This document shows positions 9,012 through 18,105 of a stretch of 64,000 nt of DNA, piece by piece. Origin of the DNA: Streptomyces cyanogenus (GTDB lineage: Bacteria > Actinomycetota > Actinomycetes > Streptomycetales > Streptomycetaceae); assembly GCF_017526105.1 (NCBI RefSeq), contig NZ_CP071839.1, positions 7,044,001 to 7,108,000 on the forward strand, in the 5' to 3' direction. Numbering within the stretch: the first letter of the stretch is position 1; each line of letters begins with the position of its first letter. The notes below the pieces were generated by a model, which worked only from the letters and a program-made list of their open reading frames with translations, was not told the DNA's origin and searched no databases. The position numbers and the translations under genes were made by a program.

Positions 9012-9449
9012 ATGAAGCCCATGGACCATCTGCTGCACTTCGACCGCACGCTCGACGAGCTGGACCCGCCCCGCTGGACGCCTCCTGCCGCTGACGCGAC
9101 CCATTTGATGCGCACAGTGCATGAGCTGCGGTGTGTGCCTTTGGGTGAACTCCGTCCCGCGGATCTGCGCACCCTCATTGCACAGCAGGTGGCACTGCCC
9201 TACGTCCTTCCACTCGCCGTGCGCCTGCTGATCGAGGAGCCGCTGCTCGACGCCTACTTCTACGAGGGCGACCTGCTGCTCACCGCCGTCGGTGCCCCGG
9301 CCTCGGCCTGGGCCCTGCTGCCAGAGCTGGGCGCGCGGCTGCGGACCGTCGTCTCGGCACTGCCGGAGACGGCGGTCGCCGGCCTGCCACGCGGCGCCGC
9401 GGAGGAGCTCGCCCGCTTCGTTGGTGAACCCGCACCGCCTTCGACCTGA
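9012..9449 (+). CDS. CdiI-like contact-dependent inhibition immunity protein
   Basis: The 145-residue protein starts at ATG 9012 or, less likely, ATG 9021. Its core (LDELDPPRW, then VPLGELRPADLRTLIAQQVALPYVLPLAV, LLIEEPLLDAYFYEGDLL) follows the pattern of the small acidic proteins annotated in Streptomyces as contact-dependent growth inhibition immunity proteins. It is all-helical, soluble and without a signal peptide. No toxin gene with a C-terminal toxin domain is seen beside it, so it may be an orphan immunity gene. The 340 bases upstream, shared with the divergent beta-helix gene, hold no further coding signal. Confidence 0.65.
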   Translation: MKPMDHLLHFDRTLDELDPPRWTPPAADATHLMRTVHELRCVPLGELRPADLRTLIAQQVALPYVLPLAVRLLIEEPLLDAYFYEGDLLLTAVGAPASAWALLPELGARLRTVVSALPETAVAGLPRGAAEELARFVGEPAPPST

Positions 9450-9574
9450 ATCGGACCCTTGGGGCTACCGCCCGCCCGGCGTCGAAGGCTGCCCGGAAAG
9501 GCGATGCGACCTGGTACGAACCCTCTGGCGGGTCGACGCGGTCAGTTCAGTCCGGCAGGTTCAGTTAGGCAGGT

Positions 9575-10036
9575 TCAGTTCGCAGCGGGGTCGTGAGCGC
9601 TGTCGCGGGTCGTGCGCCGCACCCCGGTCGGCTCACCGGTCCCGCCGTCGTCGGAGGCGCTGCTGGACGGGCCGGCGGTCATGGTGGTGACTGCTTCGGC
9701 GGCGGTGGCATGGACCGGCAGGACGGCGTCGACACCCGTGAGGACGAGCATCCGCATCAGGCGGTCGGGGACGTTGACGAGTCCGAGTGCACCGTGCACC
9801 GCCTCGGCGGCGTGCCAGAGGCCGATGAGCGCGCTCAGACCGGCGGAGTCGCAGAAGCCGACCTGTGACAGGTCCAGGATCAGGCGCGGACATCCTCGCT
9901 CGATGATCTCCGAGGCTTCGCGGCGCAGGGTGTCCGCGGTGCGCGTGTCCACGTCCCCGGCGACTGCGGCGATCGCGACGCCGGGACGGGGGTGCTGGAC
10001 GGTCAGCTGCAGCGTGTCGGTCACGTCGGTCATCAC
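9575..10036 (-). CDS. STAS-domain anti-sigma factor antagonist
   Basis: The 153-residue protein has a STAS domain at about 8-115: VAIAAVAGDVDTRTADTLR, LILDLSQVGFCDSAGLSAL with the phosphorylatable Ser in the DS-A-G-L motif, and DRLMRMLVLTGVD. The C-terminal 35 residues are charged and disordered. Such proteins bind HATPase anti-sigma kinases and release sigma factors when unphosphorylated. The start (GTG 10036 or ATG 10033) overlaps the stop of the upstream SpoIIE phosphatase as TGATG, so the two are translationally coupled and probably form an enzyme-substrate pair. Confidence 0.88.
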   Translation of the reverse strand: MMTDVTDTLQLTVQHPRPGVAIAAVAGDVDTRTADTLRREASEIIERGCPRLILDLSQVGFCDSAGLSALIGLWHAAEAVHGALGLVNVPDRLMRMLVLTGVDAVLPVHATAAEAVTTMTAGPSSSASDDGGTGEPTGVRRTTRDSAHDPAAN

Positions 10037-11517
10037 TCCTGGCCGAAGTGGTCGGGCGCGGCGGCGGTGTGTGCGGTAGCGACGACACTGCCGTTCGGTG
10101 TGGCGTGAGGGTGGGGGACTGACAGGGCAAGCAGAGCCACGTCGTCGCCGGCTCCGTCGGGCAGCGAGGCCAGCAAGGTGATGCTGTCCTCGACCAGGGA
10201 GGTGGCGGTGACGGGCCCGGTGCGCTGGTGGAGGAAGCCGGTGAGGCCGTCCTCACCGAGTATGGCGCCCTTGGCGGTACGGGCTTCGGTCAACCCGTCG
10301 GTGTAGAGGAACAGGCTCTCCCCGGCCGTCAGAGAGAACGTGGTCTGGGCAAAGGGTGCCTGGGGAAAGGCGCCGACGAGCATCCCGCCCTGGGGGTGTA
10401 CGGACCGCACCCAGACGGCGCCGCTGTCGTCGGGGCGCACGTGGTAGCCCGGCGGGTGGCCGCCGGTGGCGACGGTAACGGTGAAGCCGCCGTCCTCCCG
10501 GGGCTCCAGGAGGCCGAAGAGGACGGTGCAAAAGCGCCGGCCGGCGGTGACGTCGGTGAGCAGCATGGTGTTGAGCGCGCTCAGCACCGTGACGGGATCG
10601 GCGTTGATCTGGGCCGCGGCGCGCAGGGTGTGGCGGGCCAGGGCGGTGACGGTCGCCGCCTCGGGCCCCTTGCCGCACACGTCGCCGAGGAAGAACGCCC
10701 ACCGGTCGCCGTCGAGGGGGAAGACGTCGTAGAAGTCGCCGCCCACGTCATGGGCGGAGGCGGTGCGGTAGTGGCAGGCCAGTTCCAGGCCCGGCACCAC
10801 GGGAAGGGCCGGGGGCAGCAGGGTGCGCTGGAGGGTGGAGGCGAACGCGGCGATGGCGGCCTTGTCCCGCTCTGCCTTCTCCCGCGCCGCACGTTCCGCC
10901 TCGGCCCGCGCCCGTTCCGCCTCGGCGTGCCGCGTCTCCGCCTCCCGGCGGGCCTGCTCCTCGCGCAGGGCGCGCAGCGCCGACAGCCGTAGCTCCATCT
11001 CGTCCAGCACGATCGCGGCGAGATCGGCAAGAGTGGCAGTGTCCTCCTCGGTGATCGAGCGCGGCCGGGTGTCGAGGACGTTGACCGTGCCCAGCCGGTG
11101 CCCCTCCGGGGTGGTGATCGGTGCGGCGGCGTAGAAGCGCACCCCCATCTCCCCGGCGACCAGCGGATTGTCCACCGCGACGGGGTCCTGCAGAGTGTCG
11201 GGGATGACCAGGGTGTCATCGAGCAGGATCGCCGAGCCGCACAGGCCCGGCTCACGACCGATCTCCGCGACACCCTCCAGACCGTGGGCGGCCTTGAACC
11301 AGATGCGGTCGGTATCCACTATTGTGACGGTCGCCACCGGCACATCGAAGAGCCGGGCGGCCATCGCAGCCACCCGGTCGAACGCCCCGTCGGGCGGAGT
11401 GTCGAGGATGTCGTAGCGGCGCACCGCCGCGATACGGGCCGCCTCCACATCCGGATCAGGGACCAGCTCGGGGCGGCGCCCGGGAGCCGGGTCGGTGGCC
11501 GACGCATGCTGCGTCAT
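10033..11517 (-). CDS. GAF-SpoIIE PP2C-type serine phosphatase
   Basis: The ATG at 11517 is preceded by GGAGGGAAG. The 494-residue protein has a GAF domain (about 35-180; FDRVAAMAARLFDVPVATV, EPGLCGSAI) and a charged helical linker rich in Ala, Glu and Arg (about 185-225). The SpoIIE phosphatase domain (about 240-460) keeps all metal-site motifs: GGDFYDV, GDVCGKG, LYTDGLTEAR and GAGDDVALL. It should dephosphorylate an anti-sigma antagonist, most likely the STAS protein encoded by the overlapping next gene. The GAF signal is unknown. Confidence 0.9.
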   Translation of the reverse strand: MTQHASATDPAPGRRPELVPDPDVEAARIAAVRRYDILDTPPDGAFDRVAAMAARLFDVPVATVTIVDTDRIWFKAAHGLEGVAEIGREPGLCGSAILLDDTLVIPDTLQDPVAVDNPLVAGEMGVRFYAAAPITTPEGHRLGTVNVLDTRPRSITEEDTATLADLAAIVLDEMELRLSALRALREEQARREAETRHAEAERARAEAERAAREKAERDKAAIAAFASTLQRTLLPPALPVVPGLELACHYRTASAHDVGGDFYDVFPLDGDRWAFFLGDVCGKGPEAATVTALARHTLRAAAQINADPVTVLSALNTMLLTDVTAGRRFCTVLFGLLEPREDGGFTVTVATGGHPPGYHVRPDDSGAVWVRSVHPQGGMLVGAFPQAPFAQTTFSLTAGESLFLYTDGLTEARTAKGAILGEDGLTGFLHQRTGPVTATSLVEDSITLLASLPDGAGDDVALLALSVPHPHATPNGSVVATAHTAAAPDHFGQE

Positions 11518-11771
11518 CGGCTTCCCTCCGTCGATGGGCTGCCGCCGTGAACGGCACGAACGACGCAGCCTAAATCGACCACAAGCCCAAACGCCAATGC
11601 CGCCGCCAGCCGGGAACCCGGCCGCGGCCTCCCGTGCGATGCGCCGGTTGGTATCGGCGGACGGGTCCTACCGGTGGAATCTGACTGCTGTGCTTGCTGA
11701 CCGCGGTGTGCTGACCACCGTGTGTGGACCACTGGCCGGTGACGGTGCGTTGCTGATCTCGGGCTGACCGG

Positions 11772-11960
11772 TTGTGTCTCGACAGCGGCTGCACCGCACA
11801 GCTCTTCCTCACCTGGGACGAGGAATGCCTGCAAGTCACCGTGCACGACGCTTCGACCCGGCTACCTGAGCGACGCCAAGCCACTGACAGCGCTCTTGGC
11901 GGCCGGGGCCTGCTTCTAGCCGATGCGCTGGCCGACCGATGGCAGGCCCGCCGGGCTGCG
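11772..11960 (+). pseudogene. relic of HATPase anti-sigma regulator
   Basis: The frame beginning at 11772 reads TWDEECLQVTVHDASTRLPERR, ATDSALGGRGLLLADALADRW. This matches the G1-G2 end of the small HATPase kinases in this family (…V-VHD-S…P…GGRGL-LV-ALA-RWGV). The N box and start are absent. Directly after it, a SpoIIE relic begins on the same strand, so an ancestral operon of the two may have decayed together. Confidence 0.55.
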
Positions 11961-11999
11961 GGCTGGGGCCGGGAGCGAGGACGCGCCCCGGAGATCGCG

Positions 12000-12275
12000 C
12001 AGGTTCCTGTCGCGCGTGCCTGGGCCGCCTCCGACCGAAACGCCTCCGCGCCGTCGTCCCCCTCCTGCCGGGGCCGGACGCCGTCGTCCAGGCGATCAAC
12101 AATGGCCTCCTCGACCGCCCGAACAGCCACGGAACCGGCTTCGTCGCCCTCGTGTACGGCCACCTCGCGCCCGCCGTCGGCGGGGGCCTCGACATCACCC
12201 TCGTACGCGCCGGTCACACGGAGTCTGCCGCTCTGCACCGACGGTCTCACCGGAGCTCGCAACCAGCACGGGGAG
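12000..12275 (+). pseudogene. relic of SpoIIE-type phosphatase
   Basis: One frame carries GPDAVVQAINNGLLDRPNSH, GFVALVYGHLAP, GLDITLVRAGHTE. A second frame continues with LPLCTDGLTGARNQHGEQ. These are the middle and C-terminal phosphatase motifs (…AVVYA-L-P…LVRAGHP…LYTDGLTEAR) split by a frameshift near 12225. No complete reading frame remains. Confidence 0.6.
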
Positions 12276-12405
12276 CAGTGACTGCCACCTCAGCCGTCCA
12301 GTAAGCCTCCGCAGGAGTATGAGCGTCACAGCGGGTAGGCGAAGAGAGGCGACAGCTAATGCACGTGATCAAAACGGCAGAGAACCCAGCACGGAGTCGC
12401 TTCGC

Positions 12406-12855
12406 ATGACTATCACGCTCAGCAAAAGGACACCGGGAGACCAGCCGTCTGAGGCGCCTTGGCGCTACAGCGCCTCCTGGGGTTCCAGGGGAACGCGCAT
12501 CACCGATGCGCGCCATGCCGTGCGTTCGCTGCTGGCGCGGGCAGGACACCATCCGCGCAAGCGGCCCAGCCACGACGCCCAGCTCGTCGTCAGTGAACTG
12601 GTCACCAACGCCGTCCGCCACGCACCCGGCCCGGGTGAACTCCTGCTGGAAGTCACGCCGGACGCCGCTCACCTGCGGATCGTCGTCTGCGACAGCTCCC
12701 CTCTGCCGCCCCGTCTCCAAGCGCCCGACGCCGGCCGCATCGGCGGACACGGCCTGAACCTGGTCACCCGGCTGTGCGAGCAGGTGTACACCATCGCCCT
12801 GAAAACCGGGAAACGAGTCGTAGCCGACCTTCCCCTCCATCCAGCTGCCGGCTGA
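12406..12855 (+). CDS. HATPase-domain anti-sigma factor kinase-like protein
   Basis: The ATG at 12406 has GGAG at 12393-12396, and the longer frame upstream lies inside a relic. The 149-residue product is a single histidine-kinase-like ATPase domain: N box VVSELVTNAVRHAPG (about residues 63-77), then VVCDSSP and the G box GRIGGHGLNLV. This is the RsbW/SpoIIAB-like family that binds sigma factors or phosphorylates STAS antagonists in the cytosol. Given the neighbours it probably belongs to the same signalling network as the sigma factor at 13.9-14.7 kb. Confidence 0.85.
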   Translation: MTITLSKRTPGDQPSEAPWRYSASWGSRGTRITDARHAVRSLLARAGHHPRKRPSHDAQLVVSELVTNAVRHAPGPGELLLEVTPDAAHLRIVVCDSSPLPPRLQAPDAGRIGGHGLNLVTRLCEQVYTIALKTGKRVVADLPLHPAAG

Positions 12856-12890
12856 CATTCAGGCGGCGACCATTCAGCGGGCGCGTCGGG

Positions 12891-12934
12891 GGCCGGGACG
12901 ATCGCGAAAACGGGCCGGGATGATCGCGAAAACG
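12891..12934. repeat. two tandem 22-bp repeats
   Basis: Two head-to-tail copies of a 22-bp unit (12891-12912 and 12913-12934) differ at one base. Each contains ATCGCGAAAACG. They lie in the gap between two convergent HATPase genes, just before a terminator hairpin. Function is unknown. Confidence 0.75.
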
Positions 12935-12948
12935 GCGCACCGAACGTA

Positions 12949-12979
12949 GCCTGACGCCCCCGCCGGGCAAGCGTCAGGC
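12949..12979. terminator. bidirectional hairpin between convergent HATPase genes
   Basis: GCCTGACGC (12949-12957) pairs with GCGTCAGGC (12971-12979). It sits between two convergent genes, and the right arm overlaps the stop of the minus-strand gene. No T run is present. Confidence 0.5.
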
Positions 12980-13426
12980 CGATGGGCGGAGGTCGATCCG
13001 GGCGACGACCCGTTTGCCAGCCGCCTCAGCCCGAACAGTGAGGTCGGCCGCAACAGCCTTCACGATCTCCAGGCCGTGCCGGCCCACCCGATACGGGTCC
13101 GCCTGCTCAGCCACCGGAATTTCCGGATGGCTGTCCCACACCTCCACCTCCACCGCAGCCTCCGCCCGACGCAGCCGCAACAGAATGGGGCCGGGCGCGT
13201 ACTTGCAGGCGTTGGTGACCAATTCACTCACCACGAGCTGAGCCAGGCCCAGGATGCACTCCGACACCGCCGAACCACAGCCGGCGGTTGCGAGCCGGTT
13301 GAGAAAGACGGCAGTTCGGTGACGGGCCTCGGCGATGCAGGAACCGTCTCCCGACAGGGCGATGGTCTCCTCGACCGCCGTTGTCTCCGGTCCTTGGCAA
13401 CACTCGTGCCCCGGGTCTCCGCCCAT
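12974..13426 (-). CDS. HATPase-domain anti-sigma factor kinase-like protein
   Basis: The ATG at 13426 is preferred: GGGAG lies 14 bases upstream and the family-like region begins just after it. The 150-residue protein carries the N box VVSELVTNACKYAPG, a short strand ending in VEVWDSHPE, and a G box GRHGLEIVKA. It is a second, divergent RsbW/SpoIIAB-like protein, convergent with the one at 12406. Its upstream side faces a STAS relic and the sigma factor gene. Confidence 0.82.
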   Translation of the reverse strand: MGGDPGHECCQGPETTAVEETIALSGDGSCIAEARHRTAVFLNRLATAGCGSAVSECILGLAQLVVSELVTNACKYAPGPILLRLRRAEAAVEVEVWDSHPEIPVAEQADPYRVGRHGLEIVKAVAADLTVRAEAAGKRVVARIDLRPSA

Positions 13427-13639
13427 CCGTCCTGCCACTCCCGCCTCAGTCGCGTACGCGTCCTCCCGGGCGGGTATCCCGCGCGCGCAAGGTGTACCTG
13501 TGGCAGGGCCATCCGGGTGCACTACCAGTACCACGCGGGAGCAGATCCTCGTCGAGGAGGTGCCGCAGGGCGGCACCGACACATGCTGAGGGGCTGTGAC
13601 GGACAACGACGATCGGCACCTTTCCATGCAGCCGTACCG

Positions 13640-13745
13640 GTAACGTCAGAGTGCTCACGGCGTGCGGCCAGATCGATCTCGACAGCGCCCCACAGCCGCT
13701 GGATGCCCTGACCGCCGATCTTTCACGATCGTCGGCCTCACCGAG
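13640..13745 (+). pseudogene. relic of a STAS-domain protein (N-terminus)
   Basis: The plus strand reads VLTACGQIDLDSAPQPLDALTADL, the first strand and helix of a STAS anti-sigma antagonist (…V-GELDLDSA-PL-DAL…). The DSSG phosphorylation segment is gone. About 120 bases before the sigma gene end hold no further signal. Confidence 0.5.
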
Positions 13746-13864
13746 GTCATCCCCTGTACCCCCTCCGCGAAGCCCTTGCCGCCTGCCCCGGCAGCCGGAG
13801 GAACCGGACGTGGCTGATGCCCGCCAGGACCGCGGCGGACATCAGAACGGCACCTCGGAGAAGA

Positions 13865-14707
13865 TCAGCTGGTCGTGAGCATGCCCTCGCGCAGCCGGGC
13901 CAGGCACCGGGACAGCAGTCGCGAGACGTGCATCTGCGACACACCCAGGCGCTCGCCGATCTGGGCCTGGGTCAGCTCCTCCACGAACCGCATGTGAAGG
14001 AGCTTCCGGTCACGCGCGCCGAGTTCGGCGATCATGGGGGCGAGGGCGTGACAATCCTCCACCAGCTCCAGCGCCGCGTCCTCGGTGCCGATGAAGTCCT
14101 GCAGGGCGCTCTCGCCGTCCTCGCTGCTGTTCATTGCGGCGTCCAGGGAGGAGGAGTTGTAACCGTTGGATGCCAAGCGGGCCTCGACGACCTCCTCTTC
14201 GGACAAGCTCATCAGCGCCGACAGTTCCTTGACCGTCGGATCACGGTCGAGCCGGGTACGCAGCTCCTCCGTGGCCCTGGCGAGCTGGACGCGGGCCTCC
14301 TGAAGCCGACGCGGCACATGCACGGCCCAGGTCGTGTCGCGGAAGAAGCGCTTGATCTCACCCACGATGTAGGGCACCGCGAACGAGGTGAACTCCGCCT
14401 CCCGTGACAGCTCGAACCGGTCGATCGCCTTGATCAGCCCGATCATGCCGACCTGGACGATGTCCTCCATCTCCTCCGGCCCCCGGCTGCGGAACCTGCC
14501 GGCCGCGTAGCGGACCAGGGACATGTTCATCTCGATCAGCGTGTTGCGAGCGTAGCTGTACTCCGGCGTGCCCTCCTCCAAGACCGCCAGCTGCTGGAAG
14601 AACAGCTTCGACAACTCCCGAGCATCCTTGGGTGCCATCCGGGAAGGATCGGCGATTTCCGGCAACTCGGCCGTCCGCGTCTCCGGTGCCAGCGTGCTGG
14701 GCGCCAT
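13865..14707 (-). CDS. SigB/SigF-family RNA polymerase sigma factor
   Basis: The start at 14707 has GGGAGGGG upstream. The 280-residue protein has sigma region 2 (YARNTLIEMNMSLVRYAAGRF, EDIVQVGMIGLIKAIDRFE, FTSFAVPYIVGEIKRFFRD), region 3 (VHVPRRLQEARVQL, PTVKELSALM) and region 4 (DRKLLHMRFVEELTQAQIGERLGVSQMHVSRLL). This is the SigB/F/G subfamily used in Streptomyces for stress and development and controlled by partner switching. The nearby HATPase, STAS and SpoIIE genes are its plausible regulators, though no gene is in an operon with it. Confidence 0.93.
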   Translation of the reverse strand: MAPSTLAPETRTAELPEIADPSRMAPKDARELSKLFFQQLAVLEEGTPEYSYARNTLIEMNMSLVRYAAGRFRSRGPEEMEDIVQVGMIGLIKAIDRFELSREAEFTSFAVPYIVGEIKRFFRDTTWAVHVPRRLQEARVQLARATEELRTRLDRDPTVKELSALMSLSEEEVVEARLASNGYNSSSLDAAMNSSEDGESALQDFIGTEDAALELVEDCHALAPMIAELGARDRKLLHMRFVEELTQAQIGERLGVSQMHVSRLLSRCLARLREGMLTTS

Positions 14708-15154
14708 GCCGATTCCCCTCCCACGTTCGTTCTCACACTGCTGCCTGCCGAAACGGCCCGACGACGCAGCGCATACCCCTTGATCCCACACTCACGCCTG
14801 CTCCCTGAGCGAACGGGGCCTCCTGGCGGTTCTCGTCAGGTGCGCTTCGTGGGATTCTCCTACGTGATCCGGGGGCCGTTTCGTTTTCCGGTGTTTCCGG
14901 TGCGGCCCGTGCTTCCAGCAGGCCGGAATGCGACGGCACCGTCACGTTCCGAGGAGTCGGGACTTGTCGAGGGGAAAGAAGGCCGGTATACGCAGGTCGA
15001 AAGACGGCGCCCACCGGGGTCCGTAGGGGGCTCCGCCGCGGGATCCGTGGGGATCGCGGCGACCCGGGCGTCCACCGGCGTCGGCGTACGGCCGCGTGGT
15101 CCGACCTCGCCGGTGCCGCGGGCAGGGCCGCCACGGACACGACGTGGTCCGTGC

Positions 15155-15325
15155 ACCGGGAGGGCGGGGCACCGGTGAGGGCCTCGTGGAGCATGCACGC
15201 CAGGCTGCACTGGCCGGACCTGCCGTCGACCGGCCGGCCGGCGGTCCGCTCGGGCGCCACGTGGTCGAGGGTGCCGACGAACTCGCCGGCGGTGGTGAAC
15301 CCGGTGAGCGACGCCATCGCCGTGG
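15155..15325 (-). pseudogene. relic of a serine/threonine protein kinase
   Basis: The minus strand reads FTTAGEFVGTLDHVAPERTA, GRPVDGRSGQCSLACMLHEALTGAPP. This is the activation-loop and subdomain VIII-IX stretch of Pkn-type kinases (…GTLDYVAPEQ…VDGRADVYSLGCVLYEALTGRPPF). No catalytic loop or ATP site remains. The 450 bases between this and the sigma gene start show no other feature. Confidence 0.6.
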
Positions 15326-15462
15326 GGGCCGGCACGACACGGACCTGACACCGACCGGCGAGTTGATGCCGATGTGATGGGCCAACGATCAGGAGTCGCC
15401 CGGACCGGGACCGGCTCGCCGGTCGCATGCGGCCATCCCCAGCCGGGCGGAATGATCAGGGC

Positions 15463-15690
15463 ATGCCCCGCCGCACCGTGTCGTGATCGTCTCCTTCCCC
15501 GGCATCCAGCCGCTGGACGTCACCGCCCCGGCCTAGTGTTCTTCGTCTTCACCCAAGTCGCCGGAGACGACCGGCCCCGGCTACCTCGTGTGGATCGCGA
15601 CGGCGGACGGCGGCCCGGCGGTCACCTCCAGCGGTGGAATTACCGGGATGCCGTGCCCCGACGGCAGAACCGCCATAGCTTGCGGACCGG
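15463..15690 (+). pseudogene. relic of a GlxA-type (DJ-1/PfpI) AraC regulator, N-terminus
   Basis: After an ATG-like start the sequence reads VVIVSFPGIQPLDVTAPA in one frame, VFFVFTQVAGDD in another, and PGYLVWIATADGGPAVTSSG in the first again. The order matches the N-terminus of GlxA-like proteins (V-I-FPG-QPLDV-GP-EVF…Y-V-TA-GGPV-TSSG). In-frame stops and two frameshifts mark it as dead. The 215 bases after it, before the SpoIIE gene, hold nothing recognisable. Confidence 0.55.
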
Positions 15691-15907
15691 CCTCTGCGCC
15701 ATAGCGAAACCGGAACGGTTATCGCTTGAATTATTCCTTCGCAGCCCCCATGGATCCACTCGATCACCCGGGCTGGGCGCCGACCCCGAGCAGGCTCGCA
15801 TCCAGTCGGGGGTGTGTTCTTCCTCGGTCTGGGCCGACCATGGATGAAGGCAGAACGCCCGCCGGTACGGCACGAGCCAAGGCGCCGAGCGGGAAGGGAA
15901 ACGAGAC

Positions 15908-17986
15908 ATGGGCACGACGGACTCCTCCCGAGCGGACGACGGCCGGTCACTGACGGGTCCTGCTGCGCCACCCAGTGGCCTGCTCGATCTGCTCAGCGTC
16001 GCCGCGGTGGTGCTGAATGCGCAGGGCCAGGTGGTCTTCTGGAGCCGGAAGGCCGAGGAACTGTTCGGCTACACCGCGGCGGAGGCGTTGGGTCAGCACG
16101 CGGCTGGGCTGACGGTCCACGAGGAGCACCGGGACGCGGTGATCAAGCTGCTCGCCGACGTCATGGAATCCGGCACCGACTGGGCAGGGGCCTTCCCGAT
16201 CCGGCACAAGGACGGCAGCACCCGTCTGGTGGAGTTCCGCAACATGCGGCTGCTGGACGACCTCGGTGACGTCTACGCCCTGGGCCTCGCCGCGGATCAG
16301 GCCGCTGTGGAGCGGGTCGAGCGAGATGCCGCCCTGGCCATGCGGCTGGTGTCCCAGTCCCCGGTCGGGCTGGCCATTCTGGATCCGGACCTGCGGTACC
16401 TGGCCGTGAATCCTGCTCTCGAACGCATCACCGGCCAGTCCGCCGCCGAGCGTCTCGGCCAGCCGGTCGGCGAGGCCCTGAGCTACCTGGACACGGATCC
16501 CGAGGCCCGACTGCGCCGTGTCCTGGAGACGGGCGAGTCGGTCGTGGACCGGCACATCGTCTGCCGTCCGCCCTCCGACCCGGATCATGAGCATGCCTGG
16601 TCCGTCTCGTACTACCGGCTGGAGGATTCAAGTGGACGGGTGCTGGGCCTGGCGTACTCCGTCATCGACGTCACTGAGCGTCACCGAGCCGCCATCGAAG
16701 CCGCACAAGCCCGGCAACGACTGGCACTGATCGCCAGAGCCTCTGCCTGCGTGGGTAGCACCCTCGACCTGGAGACGACAGCGCGCGAGCTCGCCGACCT
16801 CGTCGTACCCCTCCTGGCCGACGTGGCCGCCGTGGACGTACTCGACAGCGCCCTTCAGGGCCGCACGGCGCCACAGACGGGCCCTGCCCGGTTCCGTGCC
16901 CTTGCCGTCCGCGCGGCCCATCGCACCGAGGCCCTCCGTGCGGCCGATCCACCCGGGGAACTCGCTGTCTACGACGACGAGCGCCTCATCTCCCGATGCG
17001 TACGCACCCGCCAACCGGTCCTGGTGCCCCGCGCCACTCGTCGGGATCTGGATCACATCGCCCGCCATGGTGAGGCAGCCTCCCTCCTTGCGGCGGCCGG
17101 CGTGCACTCCTACCTGGCCGTACCACTCGTGGCCCGGGGCGAAGTCCTCGGCGCCCTCGACCTCAAACGCACCCGGAATTCCGCGCCTTTCGATGACGAC
17201 GACGCCGCCTTCGCCTCGGAGTTGGCCGCCCGAGCCGCGGTCTGCATCGACAACGCCCGCGGATACCAGGCTCAGCGCCACGCGGCCCTCACCCTCCAGC
17301 GCAGCCTGCTCCCTGAGCCTCCATCGCACTTGCCGGGCCTGGACGTTGCCTGCCGCTACCAGCCCGCCGGGGTCACGAGCGAGATCGGCGGCGACTGGTA
17401 TGACGCCATACCTCTGCAGGGGGACAAAACCGCCCTGGTCGTCGGGGACGTCATGGGCAGTGGCATCAACGCCGCCGCCACCATGGGCCAACTCCGCAGC
17501 ACCGTCCGTGCGTTCGCCGAACTCGGCCTGGCCCCCGCAGAGGCCCTTCGTCACCTCGATCACCTGACCGAGGGCGTCGAGCAGACCATCACCACCTGCA
17601 TCTACTGCGTCTACGACCCTCACCAGGGCACGTGCCAGATCTGCCTCGCCGGCCACCTTCCCCCGGCTCTCATGCGAGCCGGCCACGCGGCGCACCTGCT
17701 GGACATGCCCACCGGCGCACCGCTGGGCGTGGGCGGGGTCCCCTTCGAGGCCACCACCATCCCCTTCCGCCCCGGCGACGAACTGGTCCTCTACACCGAC
17801 GGCCTGGTCGAAACCCGCAGCGAACCCATCGACGCCCGCCTGGGCACCCTTGTCGACACCCTGACCGCGACCCGTGGGCACGACCTGGATGACACCTGCA
17901 ACCGCATCCTGGAGATCCTGCGGCCGCCCGGCGGGGAGGACGACGTCGCCCTGCTCATCGCCCGAGCACAGGCTGACCAATCATAG
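15908..17986 (+). CDS. PAS-PAS-GAF-SpoIIE serine phosphatase
   Basis: The ATG at 15908 has GGAAGGG upstream. The 692-residue protein holds a first PAS domain (about 25-125, LSVAAVVLNAQGQVVFWS), a second PAS/PAC (about 140-260, PVGLAILDPDLRYLAVN) and a GAF domain (about 275-445, HSYLAVPLVARGEVLGALDL). A complete SpoIIE phosphatase follows (about 460-690) with GGDWYDA, GDVMGSG, LYTDGLVETR and GGEDDVALL. It is a cytosolic sensor phosphatase expected to dephosphorylate STAS proteins. No partner gene is coupled to it, so its target may be any antagonist of the block. Confidence 0.92.
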   Translation: MGTTDSSRADDGRSLTGPAAPPSGLLDLLSVAAVVLNAQGQVVFWSRKAEELFGYTAAEALGQHAAGLTVHEEHRDAVIKLLADVMESGTDWAGAFPIRHKDGSTRLVEFRNMRLLDDLGDVYALGLAADQAAVERVERDAALAMRLVSQSPVGLAILDPDLRYLAVNPALERITGQSAAERLGQPVGEALSYLDTDPEARLRRVLETGESVVDRHIVCRPPSDPDHEHAWSVSYYRLEDSSGRVLGLAYSVIDVTERHRAAIEAAQARQRLALIARASACVGSTLDLETTARELADLVVPLLADVAAVDVLDSALQGRTAPQTGPARFRALAVRAAHRTEALRAADPPGELAVYDDERLISRCVRTRQPVLVPRATRRDLDHIARHGEAASLLAAAGVHSYLAVPLVARGEVLGALDLKRTRNSAPFDDDDAAFASELAARAAVCIDNARGYQAQRHAALTLQRSLLPEPPSHLPGLDVACRYQPAGVTSEIGGDWYDAIPLQGDKTALVVGDVMGSGINAAATMGQLRSTVRAFAELGLAPAEALRHLDHLTEGVEQTITTCIYCVYDPHQGTCQICLAGHLPPALMRAGHAAHLLDMPTGAPLGVGGVPFEATTIPFRPGDELVLYTDGLVETRSEPIDARLGTLVDTLTATRGHDLDDTCNRILEILRPPGGEDDVALLIARAQADQS

Positions 17987-18105
17987 GGAGGTTCCACGCG
18001 CCTGAACCGGCGGCGAGCCCAGCCGCCGGCAGCACAGGCTGCAAGTGTGCAACACAAGCGGACCGGGTATCAGGGCAACTCCCGCCCACTCCTTCAGACC
18101 GCCAA

